Shown here piece after piece: positions 57,306 to 64,000 of a stretch of 64,000 nucleotides of DNA. Position 1 is the first letter of the stretch. Each line of letters starts with the position of its first letter. Origin of the DNA: an uncultured Clostridia bacterium (GTDB lineage Bacteria > Bacillota > Clostridia > Oscillospirales > Ruminococcaceae); NCBI GenBank assembly GCA_947589355.1, contig CANPZC010000004.1, positions 52,905 to 116,904 of the forward strand, given 5' to 3'. The position numbers and the translations under genes were made by a program. The notes beneath the pieces were generated by a model. That model was not told the DNA's origin. It did not search any database and was given only the letters and a program-made list of their open reading frames with translations.

Positions 57306-59060
57306 ATGCCGCTGCCGGAAGAATTTATGTATAAGCTTCGCTCTGCAAACAGAATAGACGAAGTTATTTCTTCTTATGTTTCGCTGGAGCGCGCAGGCAG
57401 GCTTTTCAAGTGCAGATGCCCGTTCCATCAGCCCGACAGAACGCCGTCGTTCACCGTGTACCCCGATACCGAGAGCTTTTATTGTTTTGGCTGTCAGGCA
57501 GGGGGAGACGTTATAACCTTTGTTATGAAAATAGAGAACCTGAGTTATATCGAGGCGGTAAAAAAGCTTGCCGAAAGAGCAGGGTTGCCTATGCCCGAAG
57601 AAGTCGCAAAGGGCGACGACTTTACAAGGCGAAAGAAAAGGCTTTATGAAATGAACAAAAAAGCCGCAAGATTTTTCTTTGAGAACCTGCGCGGCGAAAA
57701 CGGTCTTGAAGCGCGGCAGTACCTTAAAAAGCGAGGGCTGTCGGCTGCGACTATCACAAAATACGGCATAGGTTTTGCAAACACCAGCTGGACGACTTTG
57801 CGCGACTATATGAGGGGCGAGGGCTTCAGCGATGCGGAACTTGAGAGTGCAAGCCTTGTAGCGCGTTCTTCAAAAAGCGGCGGTACTTATGATTTCTTTA
57901 TGAACAGAGTAATGTTCCCGTTTATAGACTTGCAGGGGCATATAGTGGGCTTTGGCGGCAGAACGCTTGGCGACGATAAGAGAAAGTACCTTAATTCCAA
58001 AGAAACTATTATTTATAAAAAGAGCAATTTTCTGTTTTCTATGAACTTTGCAAAAATGTCAGCTGCCAAAACAAAAAGGCTGCTGCTGTGCGAGGGCAAT
58101 ATGGACGTCGTTTCGCTAAATCAGGCAGGGTTTGAAAACTCGGTGGCGACCTGCGGCACATCGCTTACCGAAGAACACGCAAGAATGATAGCGCAGTATG
58201 CAGACGAAGTTATAATATGCTATGATTCTGACGGCGCAGGCAGAGCGGCTTCTGACAAGGCGATAACCATGCTTTCGCAGGTGGGTGTAAAGAGCAAAGT
58301 TATAAATATGCAGGGCGCTAAAGACCCCGATGAATATATTCTTAAATACGGCAAAGAAAGGTTTGCATATCTGCTTGACAATTCTGACGGCGCGATAGCT
58401 TACAATCTCAAACGCTGTGAACAGGGTATAGATATGGACAGCGATATGGGTAAGGTAGATTACCTTAAACGTGTGTGCGAAGTGCTTGCCGATATACCCA
58501 ACCGACTGGAAAGGGAAGTGTATATCTCAAAAATATCCGACGAGCAGAAGATATCGCAGACAGCTATTTCGGAGAATATAGACGATATTCTTAAAAAGCG
58601 CAGCTACCAGAGCAAGCGCAGGCAGTGGCAGCAGACAATGGCGGCTGTGTCATCGCAGACAGATGTAAAAAGCGGCGAGCCTGCCGTAAACAATAAGCTT
58701 ACAAAAGCGCAGGAGGGGCTGCTGTCTTTCATAATAGCGCACCCCGATAAACTGAGCTATGTTTCCCAGAAGCTCACGGGCGAGCATTTTCCCACAAAGC
58801 TTTACAGAAAGTTTTTTGAGTATCTTTGTACACGACCCGATGGTGCGCAGGGGCTTGTGCTTTCTTCACTGAATGAGCATTTTGAAACAGATGAAATGGG
58901 CAGACTTTCGCGGATATTCAATCTTCAAAAGGATATTATAATAGATGAACGAGCGGCGCAGGATTACATAAATTTGCTGCTTCGCCACAAAGAGGAACTG
59001 AGCGGCGGAGAAACGGACTTAGCGCAGCTTGCAAGAAAGAAAAGGAACAGTTTAAAGTAA
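57306..59060 (+). CDS. dnaG: DNA primase DnaG
   Basis: 584 residues. CHC2 zinc domain (C38, H41, C60, C63), TOPRIM catalytic core with [13 protein letters not shown] and [11 protein letters not shown], and the C-terminal DnaB-binding helices. It makes RNA primers for replication. ATG 57306 follows GGGGTGA; a GTG nine bases earlier is in the same frame. Between dgt and rpoD in the macromolecular-synthesis cluster. Confidence 0.95.
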   Translation: MPLPEEFMYKLRSANRIDEVISSYVSLERAGRLFKCRCPFHQPDRTPSFTVYPDTESFYCFGCQAGGDVITFVMKIENLSYIEAVKKLAERAGLPMPEEVAKGDDFTRRKKRLYEMNKKAARFFFENLRGENGLEARQYLKKRGLSAATITKYGIGFANTSWTTLRDYMRGEGFSDAELESASLVARSSKSGGTYDFFMNRVMFPFIDLQGHIVGFGGRTLGDDKRKYLNSKETIIYKKSNFLFSMNFAKMSAAKTKRLLLCEGNMDVVSLNQAGFENSVATCGTSLTEEHARMIAQYADEVIICYDSDGAGRAASDKAITMLSQVGVKSKVINMQGAKDPDEYILKYGKERFAYLLDNSDGAIAYNLKRCEQGIDMDSDMGKVDYLKRVCEVLADIPNRLEREVYISKISDEQKISQTAISENIDDILKKRSYQSKRRQWQQTMAAVSSQTDVKSGEPAVNNKLTKAQEGLLSFIIAHPDKLSYVSQKLTGEHFPTKLYRKFFEYLCTRPDGAQGLVLSSLNEHFETDEMGRLSRIFNLQKDIIIDERAAQDYINLLLRHKEELSGGETDLAQLARKKRNSLK

Positions 59061-59083
59061 ACGTTTGGATCGGAGGAATTATA

Positions 59084-60190
59084 ATGAACAGTGAAAGCTC
59101 TAAGATCATTGAAAACCTGCTGGAAAAAGGAAAGGCGACAGGCTCGCTGACAACGCGCGAGATAACAAACGCGCTGGAACGCCTGGACTACGACCTTGAA
59201 CAGATAGATGTTTTCTATGAGACCTGCAACAACTTCAACATCAAAATAATCGACGATATCGTTCCCGATGACGACGACCTTATGAATATCCCTCTGGAGG
59301 AAGACCTCACCGGAGAGGACATCGATTATGCAATGACTGCCGATGCCATAGGTATCGACGACCCCGTAAAGATATATCTTAAAGAGATAGGCAGAGTGCC
59401 GCTGCTGACCGCCGACGAGGAAGTTCAGCTTGCCGAAATGATAATGTGCAGCGATCCCAAAAAAGCAGCCGCCGCCAGAAAGCGTCTTTCGGAAGCAAAT
59501 TTAAGGCTCGTTGTTTCTATAGCCAAAAAATATGTCGGCAGGGGAATGAGCTTTCTTGATCTTATACAAGAGGGCAACTTGGGCCTTATAAAGGCTGTAG
59601 AGAAGTTTGACTATACAAAGGGCTTCAAATTTTCTACCTATGCCACATGGTGGATAAGACAGGCAATAACCAGAGCCATAGCCGATCAGGCAAGAACTAT
59701 AAGAATACCCGTTCATATGGTGGAAACAATAACAAAGGTAAAGAAAGCTTCGTCGCAGCTGCTGCATGAAAACGGCAAAGACCCCACCCCCGAGCAGATA
59801 GCCGCCAGACTTGAAATGACCGAAGAAAAGGTAAGGGAGATAATGCGCATCGCGCAAGACCCCGTGTCGCTCGAAACGCCTATAGGAGAGGAAGAAGATT
59901 CTCACCTTGGCGATTTTATCGAGGACGAGAACGCCCCCGCGCCTGCTGACAAGGCATCGCAAGTTTTGCTGAAAGAGCAGATAAATCAGGTGCTTTCTAC
60001 CCTCAGCCCCCGTGAAGAAGCCGTTTTAAGGCTGCGCTTCGGACTGGAGGACGGACGTTCGCGCACGCTTGAAGAAGTGGGTCAGCGTTTCAACGTTACC
60101 AGAGAGCGCATAAGGCAGATAGAGGCAAAGGCTCTTAGAAGACTTCGCCAGCCCGTGCGTTACAACAAGCTGAAAGACTACCTCGAATAA
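59084..60190 (+). CDS. rpoD: RNA polymerase primary sigma factor (SigA/RpoD)
   Basis: 368 residues: region 1.1 near the N-terminus, region 1.2 [18 protein letters not shown], region 2 [20 protein letters not shown]...[15 protein letters not shown], and region 4 [20 protein letters not shown]. It directs transcription from the TTGACA/TATAAT promoters seen throughout the window. GGAGG precedes the start. Last gene of the dgt-dnaG-rpoD unit; terminator at 60229. Confidence 0.96.
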   Translation: MNSESSKIIENLLEKGKATGSLTTREITNALERLDYDLEQIDVFYETCNNFNIKIIDDIVPDDDDLMNIPLEEDLTGEDIDYAMTADAIGIDDPVKIYLKEIGRVPLLTADEEVQLAEMIMCSDPKKAAAARKRLSEANLRLVVSIAKKYVGRGMSFLDLIQEGNLGLIKAVEKFDYTKGFKFSTYATWWIRQAITRAIADQARTIRIPVHMVETITKVKKASSQLLHENGKDPTPEQIAARLEMTEEKVREIMRIAQDPVSLETPIGEEEDSHLGDFIEDENAPAPADKASQVLLKEQINQVLSTLSPREEAVLRLRFGLEDGRSRTLEEVGQRFNVTRERIRQIEAKALRRLRQPVRYNKLKDYLE

Positions 60191-60228
60191 AAAACGCCAT
60201 GCCATAAAAGCATGGAAGTACATAACAA

Positions 60229-60266
60229 AAACCGTCTTTGTGGCTGCAAAGGCGGTTTGGTTTTTT
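60229..60266 (+). terminator. Terminator of the dgt-dnaG-rpoD unit
   Basis: AAACCGTCTTTG pairs with CAAAGGCGGTTT (one mismatch) and is followed by GGTTTTTT. Confidence 0.85.
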
Positions 60267-60269
60267 ATA

Positions 60270-60660
60270 GAAAAATGTTTTGCGCTTACGCGCAAGCCTG
60301 CGGAGCTGTTTAACGCTCCACTAAATTTTGGCTTCCTCTCATTTTGAGTGTGCTGATACATTCACGCATTTTACTTATTATGAATTTTTCACTTTGTACG
60401 GCGTTCCAGAATGGAACGCGGCAAAATAGCTAAGGTCTTTTCATAAGGGAGGCTCTCTCTTGCAGAGCCTCCCCTCTTAGAAAACAGTCCACAGGACTGT
60501 TTTCTAATTCACCTCTTGCAGAGCGCACGCTGTGTTTTCGGGGGCTTTGCCCCCATACCCCCACGACCCTTTTGAAAAAGGGTCGATCGAAAACTTTTAT
60601 TGTCTTGACAAGACTTAAAACTTTTGCGTACTGTGGGGCGGTGTGTGCGCTCCTGCGCCG
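60270..60660. repeat. Hairpin-rich dispersed-repeat cluster
   Basis: No gene. Bases 60279-60370 are related to 29693-29760. After that come perfect hairpins GCGTTCC/GGAACGC (60401-60419), GGGAGGCTCT/AGAGCCTCCC (60447-60473), AGAAAACAGTCC/GGACTGTTTTCT (60479-60505), GGGGGC/GCCCCC (60541-60554) and GACCCTTTT/AAAAGGGTC (60565-60584). They look like REP-type palindromic elements. Confidence 0.7.
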
Positions 60661-60681
60661 CGCGACAGCGCAAATTGAAGC

Positions 60682-62565
60682 TTACACCATCAGGTCGCAT
60701 ATCATGTTGGAAAGCTCAACGGGGTCTTCTATCGAAATGCCCTCTATAAGCAAAGCCTGACTGTACAAAAGCTTCGTGTACTTTGTGAGCATATCCTTGT
60801 CGCTCTCGTATAGGGCTTTCAGCTTTTCAAATATCGGGTGAGAACCGTTGAGCTCAAGCGCTTTTTCAGCCTTTACCTGCTTGTCGGCGTTCTGCGGCAT
60901 GGCGTTGAGCACCTTTTCCATGTCCATCGAGAGCGCCCCGTTGCTTGAAAGACACACAGGCGCGCTTTTCAGCCTTGAAGAAAGGCGTACTTCCTTTACC
61001 TTGTCGCCGAGAACATCTTTCATAAAGCCGAACATATCCTTGCAGCTTTCGGTCTGCTTCTTGCTCTCTTCTTTTTCTTCCTTGGTTTCAAGGTCAAGGT
61101 CGCTGTCGGAAACAGACTTGAACTTCTTGCCGTCATAGTCTATAAGCACTTTTATAGCAAACTCATCTACCTCGTCGGTAAAGTACAGTATCTCGTACCC
61201 CTTGTCCTTTACAAGCTCCGTCTGCGGCAGCTTTTCAATACGCGCAATGCTGTCGCCGCAAGCGTAGAAAATGTTCTCCTGACCCTCTTTCATGCGCGAA
61301 ACGTATTCTTCCAAAGTGGTCTTTTTGTCGCTGAATGAGCTGTGGAACAAAAGCAGGTCTTTCAGTATGTCTCTGTTCGCGCCGAACGACTGATATATGC
61401 CAAACTTGAACTGCAAACCAAAGTTTGAATAAAACTCCTCATACTTCTCACGGTCGTTCTTCAGCATTTTGGTAAGCTCGTTTTTGATAGTTTTTTCAAG
61501 AGTTTTTGCAATAAGCTTTACCTGTCTGTCATGCTGCAAAAGTTCGCGCGAGATGTTCAGCGAAAGGTCTTCGCTGTCAACCAGACCTCTTACAAAGCTG
61601 AAATAATCCGGCAGCAGGTCTTCGCACTTTTCCATTATCATAACGCCCGATGAGTACAGCTGCAAGCCCTTTTCAAAGTCTTTTGAGTAGTAGTCAAACG
61701 GCGTTTTCGAGGGTATGAAAAGCAGCGCATCATAAGTCGCAGCGCCCTCGTTGTGGGTGTGAATGTGCGCGGCAGGCGGATAAAAATCACCGAACTTGTC
61801 AGCGTAAAAGCTGTTGTAGTCGTCGTCTGTCAGCTCCGACTTGTTCTTCTTCCACAGCGGCACCATGCTGTTTATAGTCTTTATCTCGCGGTGTACTTCG
61901 GTGGGGTTGCCGTCGTCGTCATAATGCTGGTGTTCAACTTCCGTCTTGATAGGGAAGCGAATGTAATCGGAATACTTCTTCACAAGCGACTGTATCTGAT
62001 ACTGATCGAGATACTTTGAGTACTTCTCATCGTCGGTATCGTCTTTAAGCGTAAGTATTATCTCCGTGCCAACGTCCTGTTTGTCGCATTCGTCAATGGT
62101 GTAGCCGTCAACGCCTGCCGATTTCCATTCATACGCCTTGTCGCTGCCAAAAGCCTTTGTGCGCACGGTAACTTCCTTAGCCACCATGAACGCCGAGTAA
62201 AAACCAACGCCGAACTGACCTATTATCTGCGATTCATCGCCCAGCTCGTTGTCCGTCTTAAAAGCCAGCGAACCGCTCTGAGCTATAGTGCCGAGGTTGT
62301 TTTCAAGCTCCTCCTCGGTCATGCCTATGCCGTTGTCGCGAATGGTCAAGGTGTTTTTGTCCTTGTCAGCCTCTATAAGTATCTCAAAATCGTCGCGCTT
62401 CATGCCAACGCTCTCGTCTGTCAGCGACTTAAAATACAGCTTGTCAATGGCGTCGCTCGCGTTTGAGATAAGCTCACGCAAAAATATTTCCTTGTGCGTG
62501 TAGATAGAGTTGATCATAATGTCTAAAAGCCTTTTTGATTCGGCTTTGAATTGTTTCTGTTCCAT
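60682..62565 (-). CDS. htpG: Chaperone protein HtpG (Hsp90)
   Basis: 627 residues: the GHKL ATPase domain opens with the N-terminal helix and NASDAIDKL, then DNGIGMT and GQFGVGFYSAFMVA; the middle domain has RGLVDSEDLSLNISRE; the C-terminal dimerisation domain ends in MV. Hsp90 remodels client proteins under stress. The start at 62565 follows AAGGGAGA by 8 bp; 15 further codons run into the CIRCE element. Controlled by HrcA through CIRCE just upstream. Confidence 0.95.
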   Translation of the reverse strand: MEQKQFKAESKRLLDIMINSIYTHKEIFLRELISNASDAIDKLYFKSLTDESVGMKRDDFEILIEADKDKNTLTIRDNGIGMTEEELENNLGTIAQSGSLAFKTDNELGDESQIIGQFGVGFYSAFMVAKEVTVRTKAFGSDKAYEWKSAGVDGYTIDECDKQDVGTEIILTLKDDTDDEKYSKYLDQYQIQSLVKKYSDYIRFPIKTEVEHQHYDDDGNPTEVHREIKTINSMVPLWKKNKSELTDDDYNSFYADKFGDFYPPAAHIHTHNEGAATYDALLFIPSKTPFDYYSKDFEKGLQLYSSGVMIMEKCEDLLPDYFSFVRGLVDSEDLSLNISRELLQHDRQVKLIAKTLEKTIKNELTKMLKNDREKYEEFYSNFGLQFKFGIYQSFGANRDILKDLLLFHSSFSDKKTTLEEYVSRMKEGQENIFYACGDSIARIEKLPQTELVKDKGYEILYFTDEVDEFAIKVLIDYDGKKFKSVSDSDLDLETKEEKEESKKQTESCKDMFGFMKDVLGDKVKEVRLSSRLKSAPVCLSSNGALSMDMEKVLNAMPQNADKQVKAEKALELNGSHPIFEKLKALYESDKDMLTKYTKLLYSQALLIEGISIEDPVELSNMICDLMV

Positions 62566-62590
62566 GATATTTATCTCCCTTGAAATAATT

Positions 62591-62617
62591 TTAGCACTCT
62601 CGCTCTTCAAGTGCTAA
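62591..62617 (-). promoter_or_regulatory. CIRCE element (HrcA operator)
   Basis: TTAGCACTC-N9-AAGTGCTAA, identical to the CIRCE consensus except for one base in the second arm. It lies 26 bp before htpG, so htpG is expected to be repressed by HrcA and induced by heat. Confidence 0.9.
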
Positions 62618-62694
62618 ATATATTATATCACATACTTTTCTTTCCGCAATATATGTAATAATTTTTTAATATTTTATTTACAAATATTTAATAG

Positions 62695-62723
62695 TTGCAA
62701 AATGCGCGAATATCTGTTATAAT
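62695..62723 (+). promoter_or_regulatory. Promoter of the CPBP protease gene
   Basis: TTGCAA (62695-62700), 17 bp, TATAAT (62718-62723), 30 bp before the start codon at 62754. Confidence 0.7.
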
Positions 62724-62753
62724 AAATGTATCTGTATATAAAGAGGAATAACC

Positions 62754-63827
62754 ATGGATAATTTCGGCTATGGCGGCTTCGGCGGCTTTAATAACTTTAA
62801 CAATATGAATAATTACGACTATCAGCTTTATGCTGCAAGAATGAACGAGCGGAAACTTCTGAAGAAAAATGCTTCCATACTCGGCGTGCTTTTGCTGCTA
62901 TATGAGCTTTTGTGTTATGTCGTCGGCAGGGTAACGCTGTTTATAATAGTGTATATCCACAGCGGCGTGCTTGCTTTTCCTATAGGCAGCAGATTTAACC
63001 ATATTCTTCGCGATGACGACTTCTATTTTTCAACCACAATGAACATGGGTTTCTCCTGCATCGTTGTCGGCGTGGCAGTTATAGCCTTGCTGCTTATAGC
63101 CAGAATAGGTTTCAAAATTGACCTTACGCACATCTACCGCTTTGAAAAAGGGCAGGGAAAGACCATAGCCGTCTGTTTTCCTGCGGTAATGCTTACAAAC
63201 CTAGCGCTGGCAACTATAATAGGATTAGTAGTTTCATACCTTTCTTCATACGGCATCACCGTTCCACAGGCTGATTTTTCTTATAACGAACTCACCGCTT
63301 CGGCATTTGCAACACAGATAATTTATGGCGTTATAATAGCTCCTATCGCAGAAGAAACGCTCTACCGCGGTCTGGCGATACATCTTTTAAAACCCTACGG
63401 CAAGGGCATGGCAGTAATAATATCTTCGCTGGTGTTCGGTCTTATGCACGAAAACATTCCGCAGGCAGTGAACGCATTCTGCTTCGGTCTTGTAATGGGA
63501 ACTATCACCGTCAGCTGCAATTCTGTAGTACCCACAATAGTTGTGCATATGCTGAATAACGCCTTGGCGCAGATACCCGACATCGCCGACGTTATCGGCG
63601 CAGATGCTTTGTATCAGGTGTACTATGCAATAGCCATACTCAGCCTTGTGATAGGTCTGTACATCATATTTGCCAATCACAGAAAAATACGCCTGCCCAA
63701 AGACGAAAACTGCGTCATGATGAAAGGCGAAAGATACAAGACCGCCATGCTGTGTATGCCAATGGTGTTCTACTGGCTGTATCTGGCGTACCAGTATATT
63801 TCAAGCTTCATCTATGCGAATATATAA
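62754..63827 (+). CDS. CPBP-family intramembrane metalloprotease
   Basis: A 357-residue membrane protein with about eight helices and an unusual Gly/Asn/Phe-rich N-terminus (DNFGYGGFGGFNNFNN). The CPBP (CAAX protease) motifs are intact: EETLYRG near residue 205, FGLMHE near 230 and a later H/N-containing helix (HMLNNALAQ). Such proteins cleave or process small peptides, including bacteriocins, in the membrane; the target is unknown. AGAGGA precedes the start. It is divergent from htpG with its own promoter. Confidence 0.85.
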   Translation: MDNFGYGGFGGFNNFNNMNNYDYQLYAARMNERKLLKKNASILGVLLLLYELLCYVVGRVTLFIIVYIHSGVLAFPIGSRFNHILRDDDFYFSTTMNMGFSCIVVGVAVIALLLIARIGFKIDLTHIYRFEKGQGKTIAVCFPAVMLTNLALATIIGLVVSYLSSYGITVPQADFSYNELTASAFATQIIYGVIIAPIAEETLYRGLAIHLLKPYGKGMAVIISSLVFGLMHENIPQAVNAFCFGLVMGTITVSCNSVVPTIVVHMLNNALAQIPDIADVIGADALYQVYYAIAILSLVIGLYIIFANHRKIRLPKDENCVMMKGERYKTAMLCMPMVFYWLYLAYQYISSFIYANI

Positions 63828-63840
63828 AATATTGCAAAAT

Positions 63841-63870
63841 AAAAAGGCTCAGATAAATGAGCCTTTTTTA
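63841..63870. terminator. Terminator between convergent genes
   Basis: AAAAAGGCTCA/TGAGCCTTTTT around GATAAA, followed by TA. Confidence 0.85.
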
Positions 63871-63878
63871 GTTTACTT

Positions 63879-64000
63879 TTAATCCCAGTACGTCACAAAT
63901 TCCTGTACCCAGTATTTCGTGTGTGTCGTGCTGTCGTAGTAATATCCTATTCCTATGTGCGTGAACTTTCCTACCGGCGTGCCGTCGCTGTGTTTGCTGT
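63879..64000 (-). CDS. C-terminal end of a CAP-domain (SCP/PR-1) protein, partial
   Basis: The minus-strand frame ending in TAA at 63881-63879 gives 39 residues that finish with THIGIGYYYD and YWVQEFVTYWD, the characteristic C-terminus of secreted CAP/SCP-domain proteins. The rest of the gene lies beyond the right edge of the window. Confidence 0.7.
   Translation of the reverse strand, partial: SKHSDGTPVGKFTHIGIGYYYDSTTHTKYWVQEFVTYWD

Noticed and set aside
60682..62610. Longer htpG start at 62610
   Set aside because: It overlaps the CIRCE operator and has no ribosome binding site; 62565 has one.

Overview
The window looks like a chromosomal segment of a low-to-mid GC Firmicute, most likely a gut Ruminococcus-type member of the Oscillospiraceae (Clostridia). 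Supporting signs are strong GGAGG ribosome binding sites with ATG/GTG/TTG starts, TTGACA-17-TATAAT promoters, a T-box leader, CIRCE upstream of htpG, a BspA-like leucine-rich protein, a family 2 glycoside hydrolase, a rubredoxin-containing flavodiiron protein for anaerobic oxygen defence, and the dgt-dnaG-rpoD cluster. The genus is inferred from family content and was not tested.

Layout. 1-1576: the leader-distal part of a type I-C-like CRISPR array (24 repeats seen; leader and cas genes lie off the left edge). 1.7-8.6 kb: MATE exporter, a RelA/SpoT-like alarmone enzyme, an EVE-McrB/McrC restriction pair and a patatin-like lipase. 8.6-12.6 kb: an unusual five-gene minus-strand operon (two P-loop kinases, one guanylate-kinase-like; a beta-helix/2TM protein; a 2-hydroxyacid dehydrogenase; a HAD phosphatase). 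12.7-15.7 kb: DUF3592-like protein, Fic remnant, an ECF sigma factor fused to a membrane protein, and an HTH remnant. 15.9-29.5 kb: a 13.5-kb integrative element in a tRNA-Thr gene. It has a large serine recombinase next to a displaced tRNA 3' end, a TnpW-like protein, a RepA-type ATPase preceded by five ~132-bp non-coding repeats, and defence cargo: an AlwI-like restriction-modification system whose nuclease is split at a (TA)5 tract, a zinc-ribbon operon, a TIR protein, an HEPN-like protein and an HsdR remnant.

29.8-34.3 kb: LRR protein, HAD phosphatase, lipoprotein and a NUDIX-membrane fusion. 34.4-35.5 kb: tRNAs Val-Asp-Phe-Gly (in transcription order) with an array of nested-palindrome elements between Asp and Phe. 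35.6-43.3 kb: trmO, a second ECF fusion, flavodiiron protein, PfkB kinase, galE and a sugar-binding lipoprotein. 43.5-47 kb: PHP phosphoesterase and a T-box-controlled HTH-cupin-acyl-CoA synthetase. 47-48.4 kb: an HTH/zinc-ribbon divergent pair and a compact type I toxin-antitoxin-like locus with three promoters. 48.4-54.8 kb: GH2 enzyme, small membrane proteins, diacylglycerol-kinase-like protein and ilvE. 55-60.2 kb: rpmE, a YigZ-family protein, dgt, dnaG and rpoD. 60.7-64 kb: htpG, a CPBP protease and the end of a CAP-domain gene.

Themes. Defence genes are layered: CRISPR, McrBC, AlwI-like R-M, TIR and HEPN. The McrBC and zinc-ribbon operons share a 16-bp motif at the same distance upstream of their promoters. 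The most interesting unexplained structures are the three-way-junction palindromes (tRNA cluster plus the mobile element), the 132-bp repeats with a covarying hairpin, the type I toxin-antitoxin-like locus, the T-box-controlled acyl-CoA synthetase, and two ECF sigma factors fused in frame to a second protein that keeps its own ribosome binding site.
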